Under the pieces are notes generated by a model. That model was not told the origin of the DNA, ran no database searches, and saw nothing but the letters and a program-made list of their open reading frames with translations. This document shows, piece by piece, positions 44,192 to 52,092 of a stretch of DNA of 64,000 nt. The stretch is from Bacteroidota bacterium (GTDB lineage Bacteria > Bacteroidota > Bacteroidia > Chitinophagales > Chitinophagaceae). The stretch lies in NCBI GenBank assembly GCA_023422565.1, contig JAFAGR010000021.1:1-64000 (forward strand). Reading direction: 5' to 3'. The position numbers and the translations under genes were made by a program. Each line of letters begins with the position of its first letter. Position 1 is the stretch's first letter.

Positions 44192-45817
44192 ATGGCAAGC
44201 AAAAAGTTTAGTTTAATAATGGCGGTGTTCCTCTGGGTAAGCGGAGCTACTGCACAACAGACAGGAAGTACAAGCGGATATGATGTTTACGATTCATCTG
44301 TTATCACCAATAAAAGAATGCCTCAGCAAAATGAGTTCTGGAATAACTCCTACAACTTCCCTTCAAAACCAAGGAATATGTGGGAGATTGGGATATCAGG
44401 CGGTGCTTTTAACGTGATTGGAGACGTTCCTACAAAATTTCCAACCCTTGGCTTCGCAGCACATGTGAGAAAAGCTTTAGGTTATGTTTTTTCACTTCGT
44501 TTGCAATACCTGAACGGAACGGGTATTGGGCAAAGCTGGATGGCTGCGGAGAATTATCAGAAGAATCTTCCGCTCTCTTCATTGTATAGCGCGATTGACA
44601 GCCGGAGCGGCGTAAATACCACCACTATTCCCGGCCGTGATGCCGAAGTGGTTTTTTACAACTATAAAAACCGCACGCAAGACCTGAGCTTACAAGGTAT
44701 TGTAACCCTCAACAACATTCGCTTCCATAAGAATAAAACCGCTTTCGTACTGTATGGCGGTGCAGGTATCGGTGCTACAGCCTACAGGGTGAAAATAAAT
44801 GCATTGAATGATGAAAATGGAGGGGGAACTTACTCCGACCTATACCTTCAGGCGCTGAATTTGCCGGACGGATACAAAAATCGTAAAGACGTTCTTGACC
44901 TGTTGAAAGATGGTATGGACGATACTTACGAAACCGATGCACAGAATAATGGCGATCGCCGTCCAAAGCTGGGTAACAACACGCTTCGTTTTTCAACTAC
45001 GGTGTTAGCGGGTGTTGCGTTCAAACTCGGAAAACGTATCAATCTTGCTCTTGAAAACCGTCACACCTTCCTCAGAGATGATCTGTTAGATGGTCAGCAA
45101 TGGCAGGAACATCCACAGGGTGATGCGGTTACTACCGGCAACTGGGATTCTTATAACTATGTATCTCTCGGTTTAAATTTCAACCTTGGTGCTAAATCTG
45201 TTGAACCACTCTGGTGGCTGAATCCGCTGGATTATGCATACGGAGAGCTTAACAACCCACGCCATATGAAATTGCCAAAACCTGTGTTTGATGATGCAGA
45301 CGGGGACGGTGTGGTTGACCAGCTTGATCGTGAGCCGAATACACCTGCAGGTTGCCCTGTAGATACTCACGGTGTAACGCTTGATACAGATGGCGACGGT
45401 GTTCCTGATTGCAAAGACAAGCAGCTAATCACTCCAACCGAGTGCCAGCCTGTTGATGCGGACGGTGTGGGCAAATGCCCGGATCCTGAATGTTGCAAGA
45501 ACGCAGTTCCTGTAGCAGAAGCCTGCCCATGCGATTATCCAAGCATTACTTTCACAGGTACTTCATCAACCCTCAGCTCTAATGCACGCACTATGCTTGC
45601 TAACGTGGCTACGAAAATGAAAGGAAGCCCTGATTGCAACATTACGCTGAACGGATATCCTGAAACTTCAAAAGCTTCTCAGGCAAACTGCCAGCGCAGG
45701 CTTGATGCAATTAAGAAATACCTTGTTGAAAAAGAAGGTATCAGTGCAGACAGGATTTCTACCAACTGCGAAATCGGCGGTGGCGATAAAAATACCGTTG
45801 ATGTAAAATGCCAGTAA
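44192..45817 (+). CDS. OmpA-family outer-membrane protein with calcium-type repeats
   Basis: This 541-aa protein has a signal peptide (residues 1-21, ATAQ), a beta-barrel region (about 60-350), and two or three thrombospondin-type-3-like Asp-rich repeats (DADGDGVVDQLD, DTDGDGVPDCKD; about 368-410). The C-terminal OmpA-like domain (about 448-541) departs from the norm: where OmpA proteins have GHTD with the diaminopimelate-contacting aspartate, it has NGYPE, although the later arginine is kept (CQRRLDA). Cysteines flank the linker. It may anchor to the cell wall weakly or differently. Confidence 0.87.
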   Translation: MASKKFSLIMAVFLWVSGATAQQTGSTSGYDVYDSSVITNKRMPQQNEFWNNSYNFPSKPRNMWEIGISGGAFNVIGDVPTKFPTLGFAAHVRKALGYVFSLRLQYLNGTGIGQSWMAAENYQKNLPLSSLYSAIDSRSGVNTTTIPGRDAEVVFYNYKNRTQDLSLQGIVTLNNIRFHKNKTAFVLYGGAGIGATAYRVKINALNDENGGGTYSDLYLQALNLPDGYKNRKDVLDLLKDGMDDTYETDAQNNGDRRPKLGNNTLRFSTTVLAGVAFKLGKRINLALENRHTFLRDDLLDGQQWQEHPQGDAVTTGNWDSYNYVSLGLNFNLGAKSVEPLWWLNPLDYAYGELNNPRHMKLPKPVFDDADGDGVVDQLDREPNTPAGCPVDTHGVTLDTDGDGVPDCKDKQLITPTECQPVDADGVGKCPDPECCKNAVPVAEACPCDYPSITFTGTSSTLSSNARTMLANVATKMKGSPDCNITLNGYPETSKASQANCQRRLDAIKKYLVEKEGISADRISTNCEIGGGDKNTVDVKCQ

Positions 45818-45842
45818 TTGTTTTCTAAATATTGATTTTTAA

Positions 45843-45876
45843 AAAGAGCCCTTCTGAAAAGAGGGGCTTTTTTTTC
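45843..45876 (+). terminator. Rho-independent terminator of the OmpA-like gene
   Basis: The stem AGCCCTTCT / AGAGGGGCT (one bulge) is followed by ten T residues, 26 bp after the stop. Confidence 0.8.
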
Positions 45877-45877
45877 A

Positions 45878-46024
45878 TAGTTCCTAGTCGTTAGTTCGTA
45901 GTCGATTGTTCCTTCAAACTCGTAATTCGACATCGTACACCGTAAATCGTGCACCGTAAATCGTACACCGTAAATCGTACACCGTAAATCGTACATCGTA
46001 AATCGTACATCGTAATCCGTACAT
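45878..46024 (+). repeat. Composite word array ending in 14-bp tandem repeats
   Basis: After TAGTTCCTAGTCGTTAGTTC words the array becomes about six tandem copies of the 14-bp unit CGTAAATCGTACAC/T (about 45934-46022). Variation is confined mostly to one C/T site. It is the same structure and order as the array after prs at 2052-2231, 44 kb away. Confidence 0.88.
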
Positions 46025-46026
46025 AA

Positions 46027-46095
46027 TTTTGGGCGTTCCCGCCGCGGCGGGCGGGCTATTGGCACTGCACGGCAGTGCTGCCTATCCCTAACGCG
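46027..46095 (-). repeat. Paired-hairpin dispersed element, copy 1
   Basis: Read on the minus strand it is CGCGTTAGGGATAG (46095-46082), hairpin GCACTGC-cgt-GCAGTGC, block GCCAATAGCCCG (46063-46052), hairpin CCCGCCGCGGCGGG, and ACGCCCAAAAT (46036-46026). The three blocks recur in the same order at 59185-59276 with different stems that still pair. It lies 3' of the OmpA-like gene. It looks like a REP-type or RNA-level element; no matching mobilising enzyme is in the window. Confidence 0.75.
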
Positions 46096-46119
46096 GGCAT
46101 GCGTTTATGCAAAACATAT

Positions 46120-46319
46120 CCCAACAAACCAATAAACCAACAAACCAATAAACCAACAAACCATCAAACCAACAAACCAATAAACTAACAAACCAACAAA
46201 CTAACAAACCATCAAACTAACAAACCATCAAACCAACAAACCATCAAACCATCAAACCAACAAACCATCAAACCAACAAACTAATAAACCAACAAACTAA
46301 TAAACCAACAAACTAACAA
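46120..46319. repeat. 25-copy 8-bp tandem array (ACCAACAA)
   Basis: Twenty-five uninterrupted 8-bp units follow the pattern A-C-[C/T]-A-[A/T]-[C/T]-A-A, with changes limited to positions 3, 5 and 6 (the first unit starts with C). The length is not a multiple of three and there is no spacer structure, so it is neither coding nor a CRISPR. It lies 50 bp before the small gene at 46369. Copy number probably varies between strains. Confidence 0.92.
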
Positions 46320-46368
46320 ACCACCCCCTTTGGCTGTTTTTTTGTTGAATTGGAGTAAAACGACAATT

Positions 46369-46566
46369 ATGAAACAGGATAAGCACAACCCGCCACAAGA
46401 CGGCAAGCCGCAAACCGGTAAGGATGTAAAAAAGGATATGCCCGTAAAAAACCCGATGACGGATGATAAAAAAAGGGCCGCATCTGAAACCCCGGGCCTT
46501 AACCAGGAAAGAACTACACGTGATGATTTATTTCCATCTGATGGGGATAATTTGACGAATGTTTAA
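46369..46566 (+). CDS. Small hydrophilic protein of unknown function
   Basis: This 65-aa protein is highly charged and proline-rich without a hydrophobic core (KQDKHNPPQDGKPQTGKDVKK...). It is probably disordered. It resembles the short stress- or DNA-associated polypeptides common in this phylum but no family is recognised. The ATG at 46369 is preferred, because upstream frame sequence merges with the 8-bp array flank. It might not be a real gene. Confidence 0.45.
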   Translation: MKQDKHNPPQDGKPQTGKDVKKDMPVKNPMTDDKKRAASETPGLNQERTTRDDLFPSDGDNLTNV

Positions 46567-46570
46567 GAAG

Positions 46571-46636
46571 GGTGCAGGTTACACGGTTAATGGTACAGGT
46601 TAAGGGGTAAAAGACAATTGACTACCAACTACCGTC
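46571..46636 (-). repeat. Short composite word array upstream of bamD
   Basis: Read on the minus strand it is GGTAGTTGGTAGTCAATTGTC, then TTTTACCCC, CCTGTACC and CCTGCACCC words. The TAGTT-then-TGTACC order is the same as in other arrays, but here the array is antisense to both neighbours. Confidence 0.75.
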
Positions 46637-46732
46637 CCTACTGTCCTAAAAGTCCTTTGAATAAAAGTTGCCTGTTATTAGGAAGACCCCAAATCAGGAA
46701 CTATTAACAAGGAACTAATTAAGAATTTTCCC

Positions 46733-46740
46733 TAATTTTG
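46733..46740 (+). promoter_or_regulatory. -7 element of bamD (TAATTTTG)
   Basis: This exact TAnnTTTG match ends 8 bp before the bamD ATG, implying a very short leader. Confidence 0.6.
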
Positions 46741-46748
46741 CCCACTTT

Positions 46749-47570
46749 ATGCGGAATCTCTTTTTATTATTGGCAGTTTCCCTGTTTTTAACTTCCTGCG
46801 GCAATTTTGCGAAGGTGCAAAAGAGCAAAGACCCTGAATACAAGTTGAAAAAGGCAGATGAGTACTTTGCGAAAAAGAAGTACCGTTATGCTCAGCAGTT
46901 GTATGAGGAGCTTTTCACCGTTTATAAGGGCAATACAAAGTTTGAAGACTTGTATTATAAGTATGCGTATAGTTTCTATCATATGGAACTGTATCGCGAT
47001 GCGGAGAATTTATTCAAAGGTTATCTGGAAGTTTTTCCAACAAGCCCAAGGGCCGAGGAGATCGATTACATGAGAGCTTATAGTTTTTATAAGCAATCGC
47101 CAAAGATCGATCTTGACCAGACCAATACGCAGAAAGCAATGATGATGATGCAAACCTTCATCAATACGCATCCGGGCTCGCCGAGAAACAAAGAGGCTTC
47201 GGAGATCATTGATCAATCTCGCCAAAAACTGGAAGCCAAGGAAGCCAGGGGCGCAAAACTGTATTACGACCTTGGCCACTTCCGTGCTGCGGGCATTGCG
47301 TATGATAACCTGATGAACAGCTTTCCGGAGTCAACCAAGGCGGAAGAATATAAACTTCAGATCATAAAAGCATATTTCAAGTTTGCGCAGTTAAGTATTG
47401 AGAGCCGCAAGCTTGAACGCTATGAAAAAGTAATTCAGGAGTGTGATGATTTTGCCGATCGTTTTCCGGATGGAACACTTTCTAAAGAGGCAGAATCTTA
47501 TAAAAATTTAAGTTTAAATCAAATCAAAGAATTAAAAAATGAGCAAGATCCGTCGTCAGCTAAGCTCTAA
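46749..47570 (+). CDS. bamD: Outer-membrane assembly lipoprotein BamD
   Basis: BamD is the essential lipoprotein partner of BamA in outer-membrane protein assembly. The 273-aa protein has a lipobox LFLTSCGNF (Cys 17) and TPR helices with the family pattern YFAKKKYRYAQQLYEELF and YKYAYSFYHMELYRDAENLFKGYLEVFPTS. It overlaps the next gene (omega) by 32 bp in another frame, so the two are tightly coupled. Confidence 0.93.
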   Translation: MRNLFLLLAVSLFLTSCGNFAKVQKSKDPEYKLKKADEYFAKKKYRYAQQLYEELFTVYKGNTKFEDLYYKYAYSFYHMELYRDAENLFKGYLEVFPTSPRAEEIDYMRAYSFYKQSPKIDLDQTNTQKAMMMMQTFINTHPGSPRNKEASEIIDQSRQKLEAKEARGAKLYYDLGHFRAAGIAYDNLMNSFPESTKAEEYKLQIIKAYFKFAQLSIESRKLERYEKVIQECDDFADRFPDGTLSKEAESYKNLSLNQIKELKNEQDPSSAKL

Positions 47571-47880
47571 TACAAGCAGCGTTGTTGAGCCCAAAAAATT
47601 ATCCGAAATAAAAGAAAAAACAGGCAACCTGTATGAGTCCATCGCCATTATCGCGAAAAGGGCAAACCAGATAAATATTACCATTAAGGAAGAATTGCAC
47701 AACAAACTTGAAGAGTTTGCAAGCCATACCGACAGCCTTGAAGAGATCCACGAAAACAAGGAGCAGATCGAAATTTCACGTGCGTATGAGCGCATGCCAA
47801 ATCCCGCTTTGCTGGCCACCACCGAATTTTTGGAAGAAAAAGTTTACTTCCGTCAAAACGATGAGGATCTTTTCAGCTAA
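47539..47880 (+). CDS. rpoZ: RNA polymerase omega subunit (Rpb6-like)
   Basis: This 113-aa protein matches the Bacteroidota form of omega, which aids RNA polymerase assembly. Recognisable parts are the NLYESIAIIAKRANQIN core (about 31-47), equivalent to the omega family's N-R-F-x-L-V-x-x-A-x-R-A-R-Q, and a longer acidic C-terminus (AYERMPNPALLATTEFLEEKVYFR). It begins inside the 3' end of bamD and is followed by a terminator-like hairpin before coaBC. Confidence 0.88.
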   Translation: MSKIRRQLSSNTSSVVEPKKLSEIKEKTGNLYESIAIIAKRANQINITIKEELHNKLEEFASHTDSLEEIHENKEQIEISRAYERMPNPALLATTEFLEEKVYFRQNDEDLFS

Positions 47881-47920
47881 CAACATTTCCATTTCTTTTA
47901 CATAAGAAACTATAATTTTA

Positions 47921-47946
47921 CCGACGGCGCCTGCCGTCGTTTTTTT
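47921..47946 (+). terminator. Terminator hairpin abutting the coaBC start
   Basis: The stem GACGGC / GCCGTC is followed by a T run that ends at the base before the coaBC ATG. It may terminate bamD-rpoZ transcripts partially and act as an attenuator for coaBC, since no room remains for a separate leader. Confidence 0.65.
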
Positions 47947-49140
47947 ATGCTGGAAAATAAGAAAATACTAATAGGAATTACCGGAAGCATCGCAGCTTAT
48001 AAAGCGGCTACGCTGGTTCGCCTGTTGGTGAAGGCGGGCGCAACGGTGAAGGTGGTAATGACACCCTCCGCGAAAGATTTTATTTCGCCGCTCACGCTTT
48101 CCACGCTTTCAAAAAATCCGGTTCTTCACAGCCTTTCAGAAAATGATTCTTGGGCTAATCATGTAATGCTGGGCAGGTGGGCAGACCTGATGCTGATCGC
48201 GCCGCTAAGTTGCAATACGCTGGCAAAAATGGCAAACGGGCTGTGCGACAATTTATTGATGGCCGTCTATCTTTCCGCAACCTGCAAAGTACTTGTTGCT
48301 CCGGCCATGGATGAAGACATGTGGTTGCACCCGTCCACAAAAGCGAACATTCAAAAGATACGGTCATACGGCAACGAGGTTATTCCCGTAAATAATGGAG
48401 AACTGGCAAGCGGATTGAAAGGCGAGGGAAGAATGGCCGAACCCGAAGAGATCATTAAATTGTTGCGCAAGAAATTCTCAGAAGGGAAGCAGTTTGCAAA
48501 TAAGAAAGTTTTAATTACTGCAGGGCCAACTTATGAGCCCATTGATCCTGTAAGGTTCATCGGGAATTTCAGCTCAGGCAAAATGGGCGTGGCGCTTGCC
48601 GAAGCGTTTCGCGATCGTGGTGCCGAGGTGACCCTCATAATGGGCCCGGGCTCTGCAAATGCTCCGGCCGGAGTGAATACAGTTCATGTAAAAACCGCGC
48701 AGGAAATGTATGATGCTTCATTAAAAGTTTTTTCTGAAACGGACGTGGCGGTTCTTTCCGCCGCAGTGGCAGACTACCGGCCGGTGGAAATGGCTGCGGA
48801 AAAAATTAAAAAGAGTTCCGATAATCTGAGTATTGAACTTACTAAAACTCCAGACATTCTAAAAGCTCTCGGTTCGCAGAAAAAGAACGGGCAAATAGTG
48901 ATTGGTTTTGCGCTCGAAACATTCGATGAGGAGGCAAATGCAATCAAAAAACTTGAGGCTAAGAATGCCGACTTTATTGTGCTGAACTCACTGCGTGATG
49001 AGGGCGCGGGCTTCGGAACCGACACTAACAAAATTGTTATTTTTGACAGAATGGGCGGGCGTTTCACTTTTGAAACCAAAAGCAAAAAAGACGTGGCTGC
49101 CGATATAATAAACACCATTGCTTCCCATGCTAAAATTTAA
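47947..49140 (+). CDS. coaBC: Bifunctional phosphopantothenoylcysteine decarboxylase/synthase
   Basis: CoaBC joins cysteine to 4'-phosphopantothenate and decarboxylates the product in coenzyme A synthesis. The 397-aa protein has the FMN-binding CoaC half (GITGSIAAYKAATLVR, PAMDEDMWLHP, GELASGLKGEGRM) and the CoaB half from about residue 185 (VLITAGPTYEPIDPVRFIGNFSSGKMG, AAVADYRP). Here the CoaC motif reads PAMDEDM, where many enzymes have PAMN; this is a common variant in the phylum as far as I recall. The gene overlaps the next by 14 bp. Confidence 0.95.
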   Translation: MLENKKILIGITGSIAAYKAATLVRLLVKAGATVKVVMTPSAKDFISPLTLSTLSKNPVLHSLSENDSWANHVMLGRWADLMLIAPLSCNTLAKMANGLCDNLLMAVYLSATCKVLVAPAMDEDMWLHPSTKANIQKIRSYGNEVIPVNNGELASGLKGEGRMAEPEEIIKLLRKKFSEGKQFANKKVLITAGPTYEPIDPVRFIGNFSSGKMGVALAEAFRDRGAEVTLIMGPGSANAPAGVNTVHVKTAQEMYDASLKVFSETDVAVLSAAVADYRPVEMAAEKIKKSSDNLSIELTKTPDILKALGSQKKNGQIVIGFALETFDEEANAIKKLEAKNADFIVLNSLRDEGAGFGTDTNKIVIFDRMGGRFTFETKSKKDVAADIINTIASHAKI

Positions 49141-50044
49141 ATTCTTAATATTTCTTCTTGCAATAGCTTTTTATTCCGATGCGCAGGAATTAAACGCAAG
49201 AGTTTCTGTTGTGGCCAACCGGATCGGTAATAATGTGAACAGGAACACATTCACCACGTTGCAAACTGCACTCAACAATTTCATGAATAACAGGAAGTGG
49301 TCTGCCGACGGTTTTGATCCGAATGAAAAGATCGATTGCAACTTCCTCCTGAATCTCGAGCCCACGCAGGAACAGAATGTGTATTCAGCGCAACTTACCA
49401 TACAGGCTGCAAGGCCGGTTTTCAATTCGAGTTACCAAAGCCCCCTGATAAATTTTAAAGACGAAAGCATTGTGTTTAAGTATGTGGAATTTCAACAGCT
49501 TGAATTCAATGACAACCGCGTGTCGGGTTCAGATCCCCTTGTGTCTAACCTTACGGCAGTGTTTGCTTATTATGCTAACATGATACTCGGCTTCGATTAT
49601 AATTCCTTTTCCTTAAAAGGCGGCACATCTTATTTTCAAAAAGCGCAGAACATTGTAAATAATGCACCTGATGGCCGCGGAATAACCGGGTGGAAACCAT
49701 TTGATGATGTGCGCAACAGGTATTGGCTTGTGGAGAATATGATAAATACCAGGTACAATGTGATGCACGATATTTATTATAATTACTACCGCCTTGGAAT
49801 GGACAAACTGTATGAGGATGAAAAGGCGGCCCGTGCCGAGCTGCTTAATGTGCTCGTTCTTTTGGAAAGTTTTAATTCAGATAATCCGAATACAATGATC
49901 AACCAGTTTTTCTTCCAGGGAAAATCTGCTGAATGGATCAATATCTTCCGCAAGGCAATGCCTCAGGATAAGGTGAGGGCCCGTGAATTACTTGCCAAGC
50001 TTGACCTCACCAATGCAATTAAATACAAGGACGAATTGAAATGA
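49127..50044 (+). CDS. DUF4835 family protein (PorD-like T9SS-associated)
   Basis: This 305-aa protein has a signal peptide (residues 1-19, SDAQ) and the DUF4835 pattern: ELNARVSVVANRI, FMNNRKWSADGFDPNEKIDCNF and YYANMILGFDYNSFSLKGG. The family is annotated as T9SS-associated PorD in some databases, as I recall; direct function is poorly known. The ATG at 49127 replaces an apparent TTG start at 49118. It overlaps coaBC by 14 bp and the following DUF4296 gene by 4 bp, a conserved run in this phylum. Confidence 0.85.
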   Translation: MLKFKFLIFLLAIAFYSDAQELNARVSVVANRIGNNVNRNTFTTLQTALNNFMNNRKWSADGFDPNEKIDCNFLLNLEPTQEQNVYSAQLTIQAARPVFNSSYQSPLINFKDESIVFKYVEFQQLEFNDNRVSGSDPLVSNLTAVFAYYANMILGFDYNSFSLKGGTSYFQKAQNIVNNAPDGRGITGWKPFDDVRNRYWLVENMINTRYNVMHDIYYNYYRLGMDKLYEDEKAARAELLNVLVLLESFNSDNPNTMINQFFFQGKSAEWINIFRKAMPQDKVRARELLAKLDLTNAIKYKDELK

Positions 50045-50427
50045 TCATCCGGGCTTGTATTATAATGATGGTTTTCTTAGCGGGATGTTCTCCAGAAAAA
50101 GAACCCGGTAACGAGGTGATTTCGCCGGAGAAAATGCAAGCCTTGTTGTGGGATGTGGTTGAAGCCGATGTGCATACCTTTACTACATTGCGAGCGGATT
50201 CCTCGTCTAACCCTGCCCGTGAGAATGCCCGACTTCAGGAAACAATTTTCAGAAAGCATGGCCTTACAAGGGAAGCATATTATACAAGCCTTGATTATTA
50301 CCTTGCACATTCGGAAATTTTTATACCAATGCTTGATTCTGTAATGGCCCATCATCCTGCAATTAACCCCGTTAAGTCGGGAAAGGGCAGGGGAAGCAGG
50401 GATTCATTGAAGTTTCAGGTTCAATAA
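50041..50427 (+). CDS. DUF4296 lipoprotein
   Basis: This 128-aa protein has a lipobox (VFLAGCSPEK, Cys about 16) and the DUF4296 core: ISPEKMQALLWDVVEADVHTF and IFRKHGLTREAYYTSLDYYLAHSEIF. Function is unknown. It begins within the stop of DUF4835 (ATGA overlap), so both are co-translated and may act together at the envelope. Confidence 0.82.
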   Translation: MIIRACIIMMVFLAGCSPEKEPGNEVISPEKMQALLWDVVEADVHTFTTLRADSSSNPARENARLQETIFRKHGLTREAYYTSLDYYLAHSEIFIPMLDSVMAHHPAINPVKSGKGRGSRDSLKFQVQ

Positions 50428-50433
50428 AATTGT

Positions 50434-51132
50434 ATGAAGAAAGTATATGAAAATGCAGCGCAGGCCCTGCACGGAATCAAAGATGGAAACGTCATTATGC
50501 TTGGCGGGTTCGGGCTGTGCGGAATTCCTGAAAACTGCATTGCTGCTCTTGTGGAAATGCAGGTTAAAGAACTCACTTGCATATCAAACAATGCCGGTGT
50601 AGATGATTTTGGAATCGGATTGATGCTGAAAGGAAGGCAGCTAAAAAAGATGATCGCTTCCTATGTGGGCGAAAACGCAGAGTTTGAAAGGCAGCTGTTG
50701 TCCGGAGAACTTGAAGTGGAACTTATTCCGCAGGGTACATTGGCCACGCGTTGCATGGCGAGCGGTTACGGTATGCCCGCCATCTTTACCCCCGCGGGCG
50801 TGGGCACGGAGGTAGCGGAAGGCAAGGAAGTGAGAAATTTTAATGGTAAGGATTATCTCCTTGAAATGGCCTTCGATGCCGATTATGCCCTGGTGAAAGC
50901 CTGGAAGGGAGATACATTAGGAAACTTGATCTATAAAGACACTGCGAGAAATTTTAATCCCTTGATGGCGATGGCAGGGAAAATTACGGTGGCGGAAGTA
51001 GAGGAACTTGTTCCGGCTGGTGAGCTTGATCCCAACGAAATTCATACGCCCGGTATTTACGTGCACCGCATTTTTAAAGGGAGTAATTATGAAAAAAGAA
51101 TTGAGCAGAGAACGGTGAGGAAGAGGCCTTAA
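50434..51132 (+). CDS. scoA: 3-oxoacid CoA-transferase subunit A
   Basis: With subunit B this moves CoA from succinyl-CoA to acetoacetate or similar 3-oxoacids, for ketone-body or fatty-acid use. The 232-aa protein has the alpha-subunit signature GGFGLCGIPENCI (about 22-34), SNNAGVDDFGIGLML, and FTPAGVGTEVAEGKE. It follows the DUF4296 gene by 6 bp and precedes scoB by 33 bp. Confidence 0.93.
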   Translation: MKKVYENAAQALHGIKDGNVIMLGGFGLCGIPENCIAALVEMQVKELTCISNNAGVDDFGIGLMLKGRQLKKMIASYVGENAEFERQLLSGELEVELIPQGTLATRCMASGYGMPAIFTPAGVGTEVAEGKEVRNFNGKDYLLEMAFDADYALVKAWKGDTLGNLIYKDTARNFNPLMAMAGKITVAEVEELVPAGELDPNEIHTPGIYVHRIFKGSNYEKRIEQRTVRKRP

Positions 51133-51165
51133 CACATCAATGCTTGTACACTTAAAACATTAAAA

Positions 51166-51822
51166 ATGCCTTTAGATAAAAACCAAATTGCACAACGCAT
51201 AGCCAGGGAATTACAGGATGGATATTACGTAAACCTCGGCATCGGTATTCCTACACTTGTTGCTAATTATATTCCCGAAGGCATCAGTGTGGTGCTGCAA
51301 AGTGAAAACGGATTGCTCGGTATGGGCCCTTTTCCTTTTGAAGGGCAGGAAGATGCAGACCTGATTAATGCCGGTAAGCAAACCATAACCACCTTGCCCG
51401 GCTCAGCTTTCTTTGACAGTGCAATGAGCTTCGGCATGATTCGCTCCGGTAAGGTAGATCTGACCGTGCTGGGCGCTATGGAGGTAAGTGAGTATGGCGA
51501 CATAGCCAACTGGAAAATTCCGGGTAAGATGGTGAAAGGAATGGGTGGGGCGATGGACCTTGTAGCAAGCGCCAAGAATATTGTTGTAGCAATGATGCAT
51601 ACAAATCCAAAGGGTGAAAGCAAGTTGCTCCCTTCGTGCACACTACCGTTAACGGGTAAACGCTGCGTGAAAAAGATCGTAAGCGACCTGGCTGTGATAG
51701 AGGTTACTCCTGAAGGATTCAAACTCCTCGAACGCGCACCGGGGGTGTCGGTGGAAGAGATCAAGGCAAAAACCGCAGGGAAACTGATCGTAGAAGGTGA
51801 GATTCCGGAGGTAGTGGTCTAA
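51166..51822 (+). CDS. scoB: 3-oxoacid CoA-transferase subunit B
   Basis: This 218-aa beta subunit carries the catalytic glutamate in the SENGLLGMGPFP motif (Glu about residue 45). GYYVNLGIGIPTLVANYIP is the conserved N-terminal segment and SFGMIRSGKVDLTVLGAMEVS the mid-domain. It forms the active enzyme with scoA just upstream. Confidence 0.93.
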   Translation: MPLDKNQIAQRIARELQDGYYVNLGIGIPTLVANYIPEGISVVLQSENGLLGMGPFPFEGQEDADLINAGKQTITTLPGSAFFDSAMSFGMIRSGKVDLTVLGAMEVSEYGDIANWKIPGKMVKGMGGAMDLVASAKNIVVAMMHTNPKGESKLLPSCTLPLTGKRCVKKIVSDLAVIEVTPEGFKLLERAPGVSVEEIKAKTAGKLIVEGEIPEVVV

Positions 51823-51824
51823 CA

Positions 51825-51990
51825 ATTTGCAAATATGCAAATTTGGAAATGTGCAAATTAGAGATGGATCATCGTGGTTTTATACCGGCCGAAACATTTG
51901 TATTTGATTTTGAAATGTTTTTAAAAGGAAGAAAGCTCTGCACATCTGCATATTCTCACATTTGCACATTCTCACATCTGCATACTCTTG
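51825..51990. repeat. GCAAAT / CTCACATTTGCACAT word arrays
   Basis: Two short arrays flank a non-repetitive 70 bp: TTTGCAAATATGCAAATTTG-type words (51825-51864) and CACATCTGCATATTCTCACA-type words (about 51937-51990). The first read on one strand resembles the second on the other, so together they form a loose inverted repeat around a unique centre. They lie 3' of scoB, before the shared terminator. Confidence 0.6.
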
Positions 51991-52046
51991 TTGCCTTTGC
52001 AGGTGTTTTCACCTGCAGGAAAAGGCTTTAAAATTCATACAAAATA

Positions 52047-52073
52047 AAAGAGCCGCTAAGTAAGCGGCTCTTT
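52047..52073. terminator. Bidirectional terminator between scoB and pckA
   Basis: An 11-bp stem AAAGAGCCGCT / AGCGGCTCTTT with a 5-nt loop sits between the two convergent genes. It has T-rich sequence on both sides when read in either direction. Confidence 0.85.
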
Positions 52074-52092
52074 CTCTACAACAAAATTATTA

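Noticed and set aside
46120..46319. CRISPR-like regular repeats
   Set aside because: Units are only 8 bp, directly adjacent with no spacers, and no cas genes are present. It is a simple tandem array.
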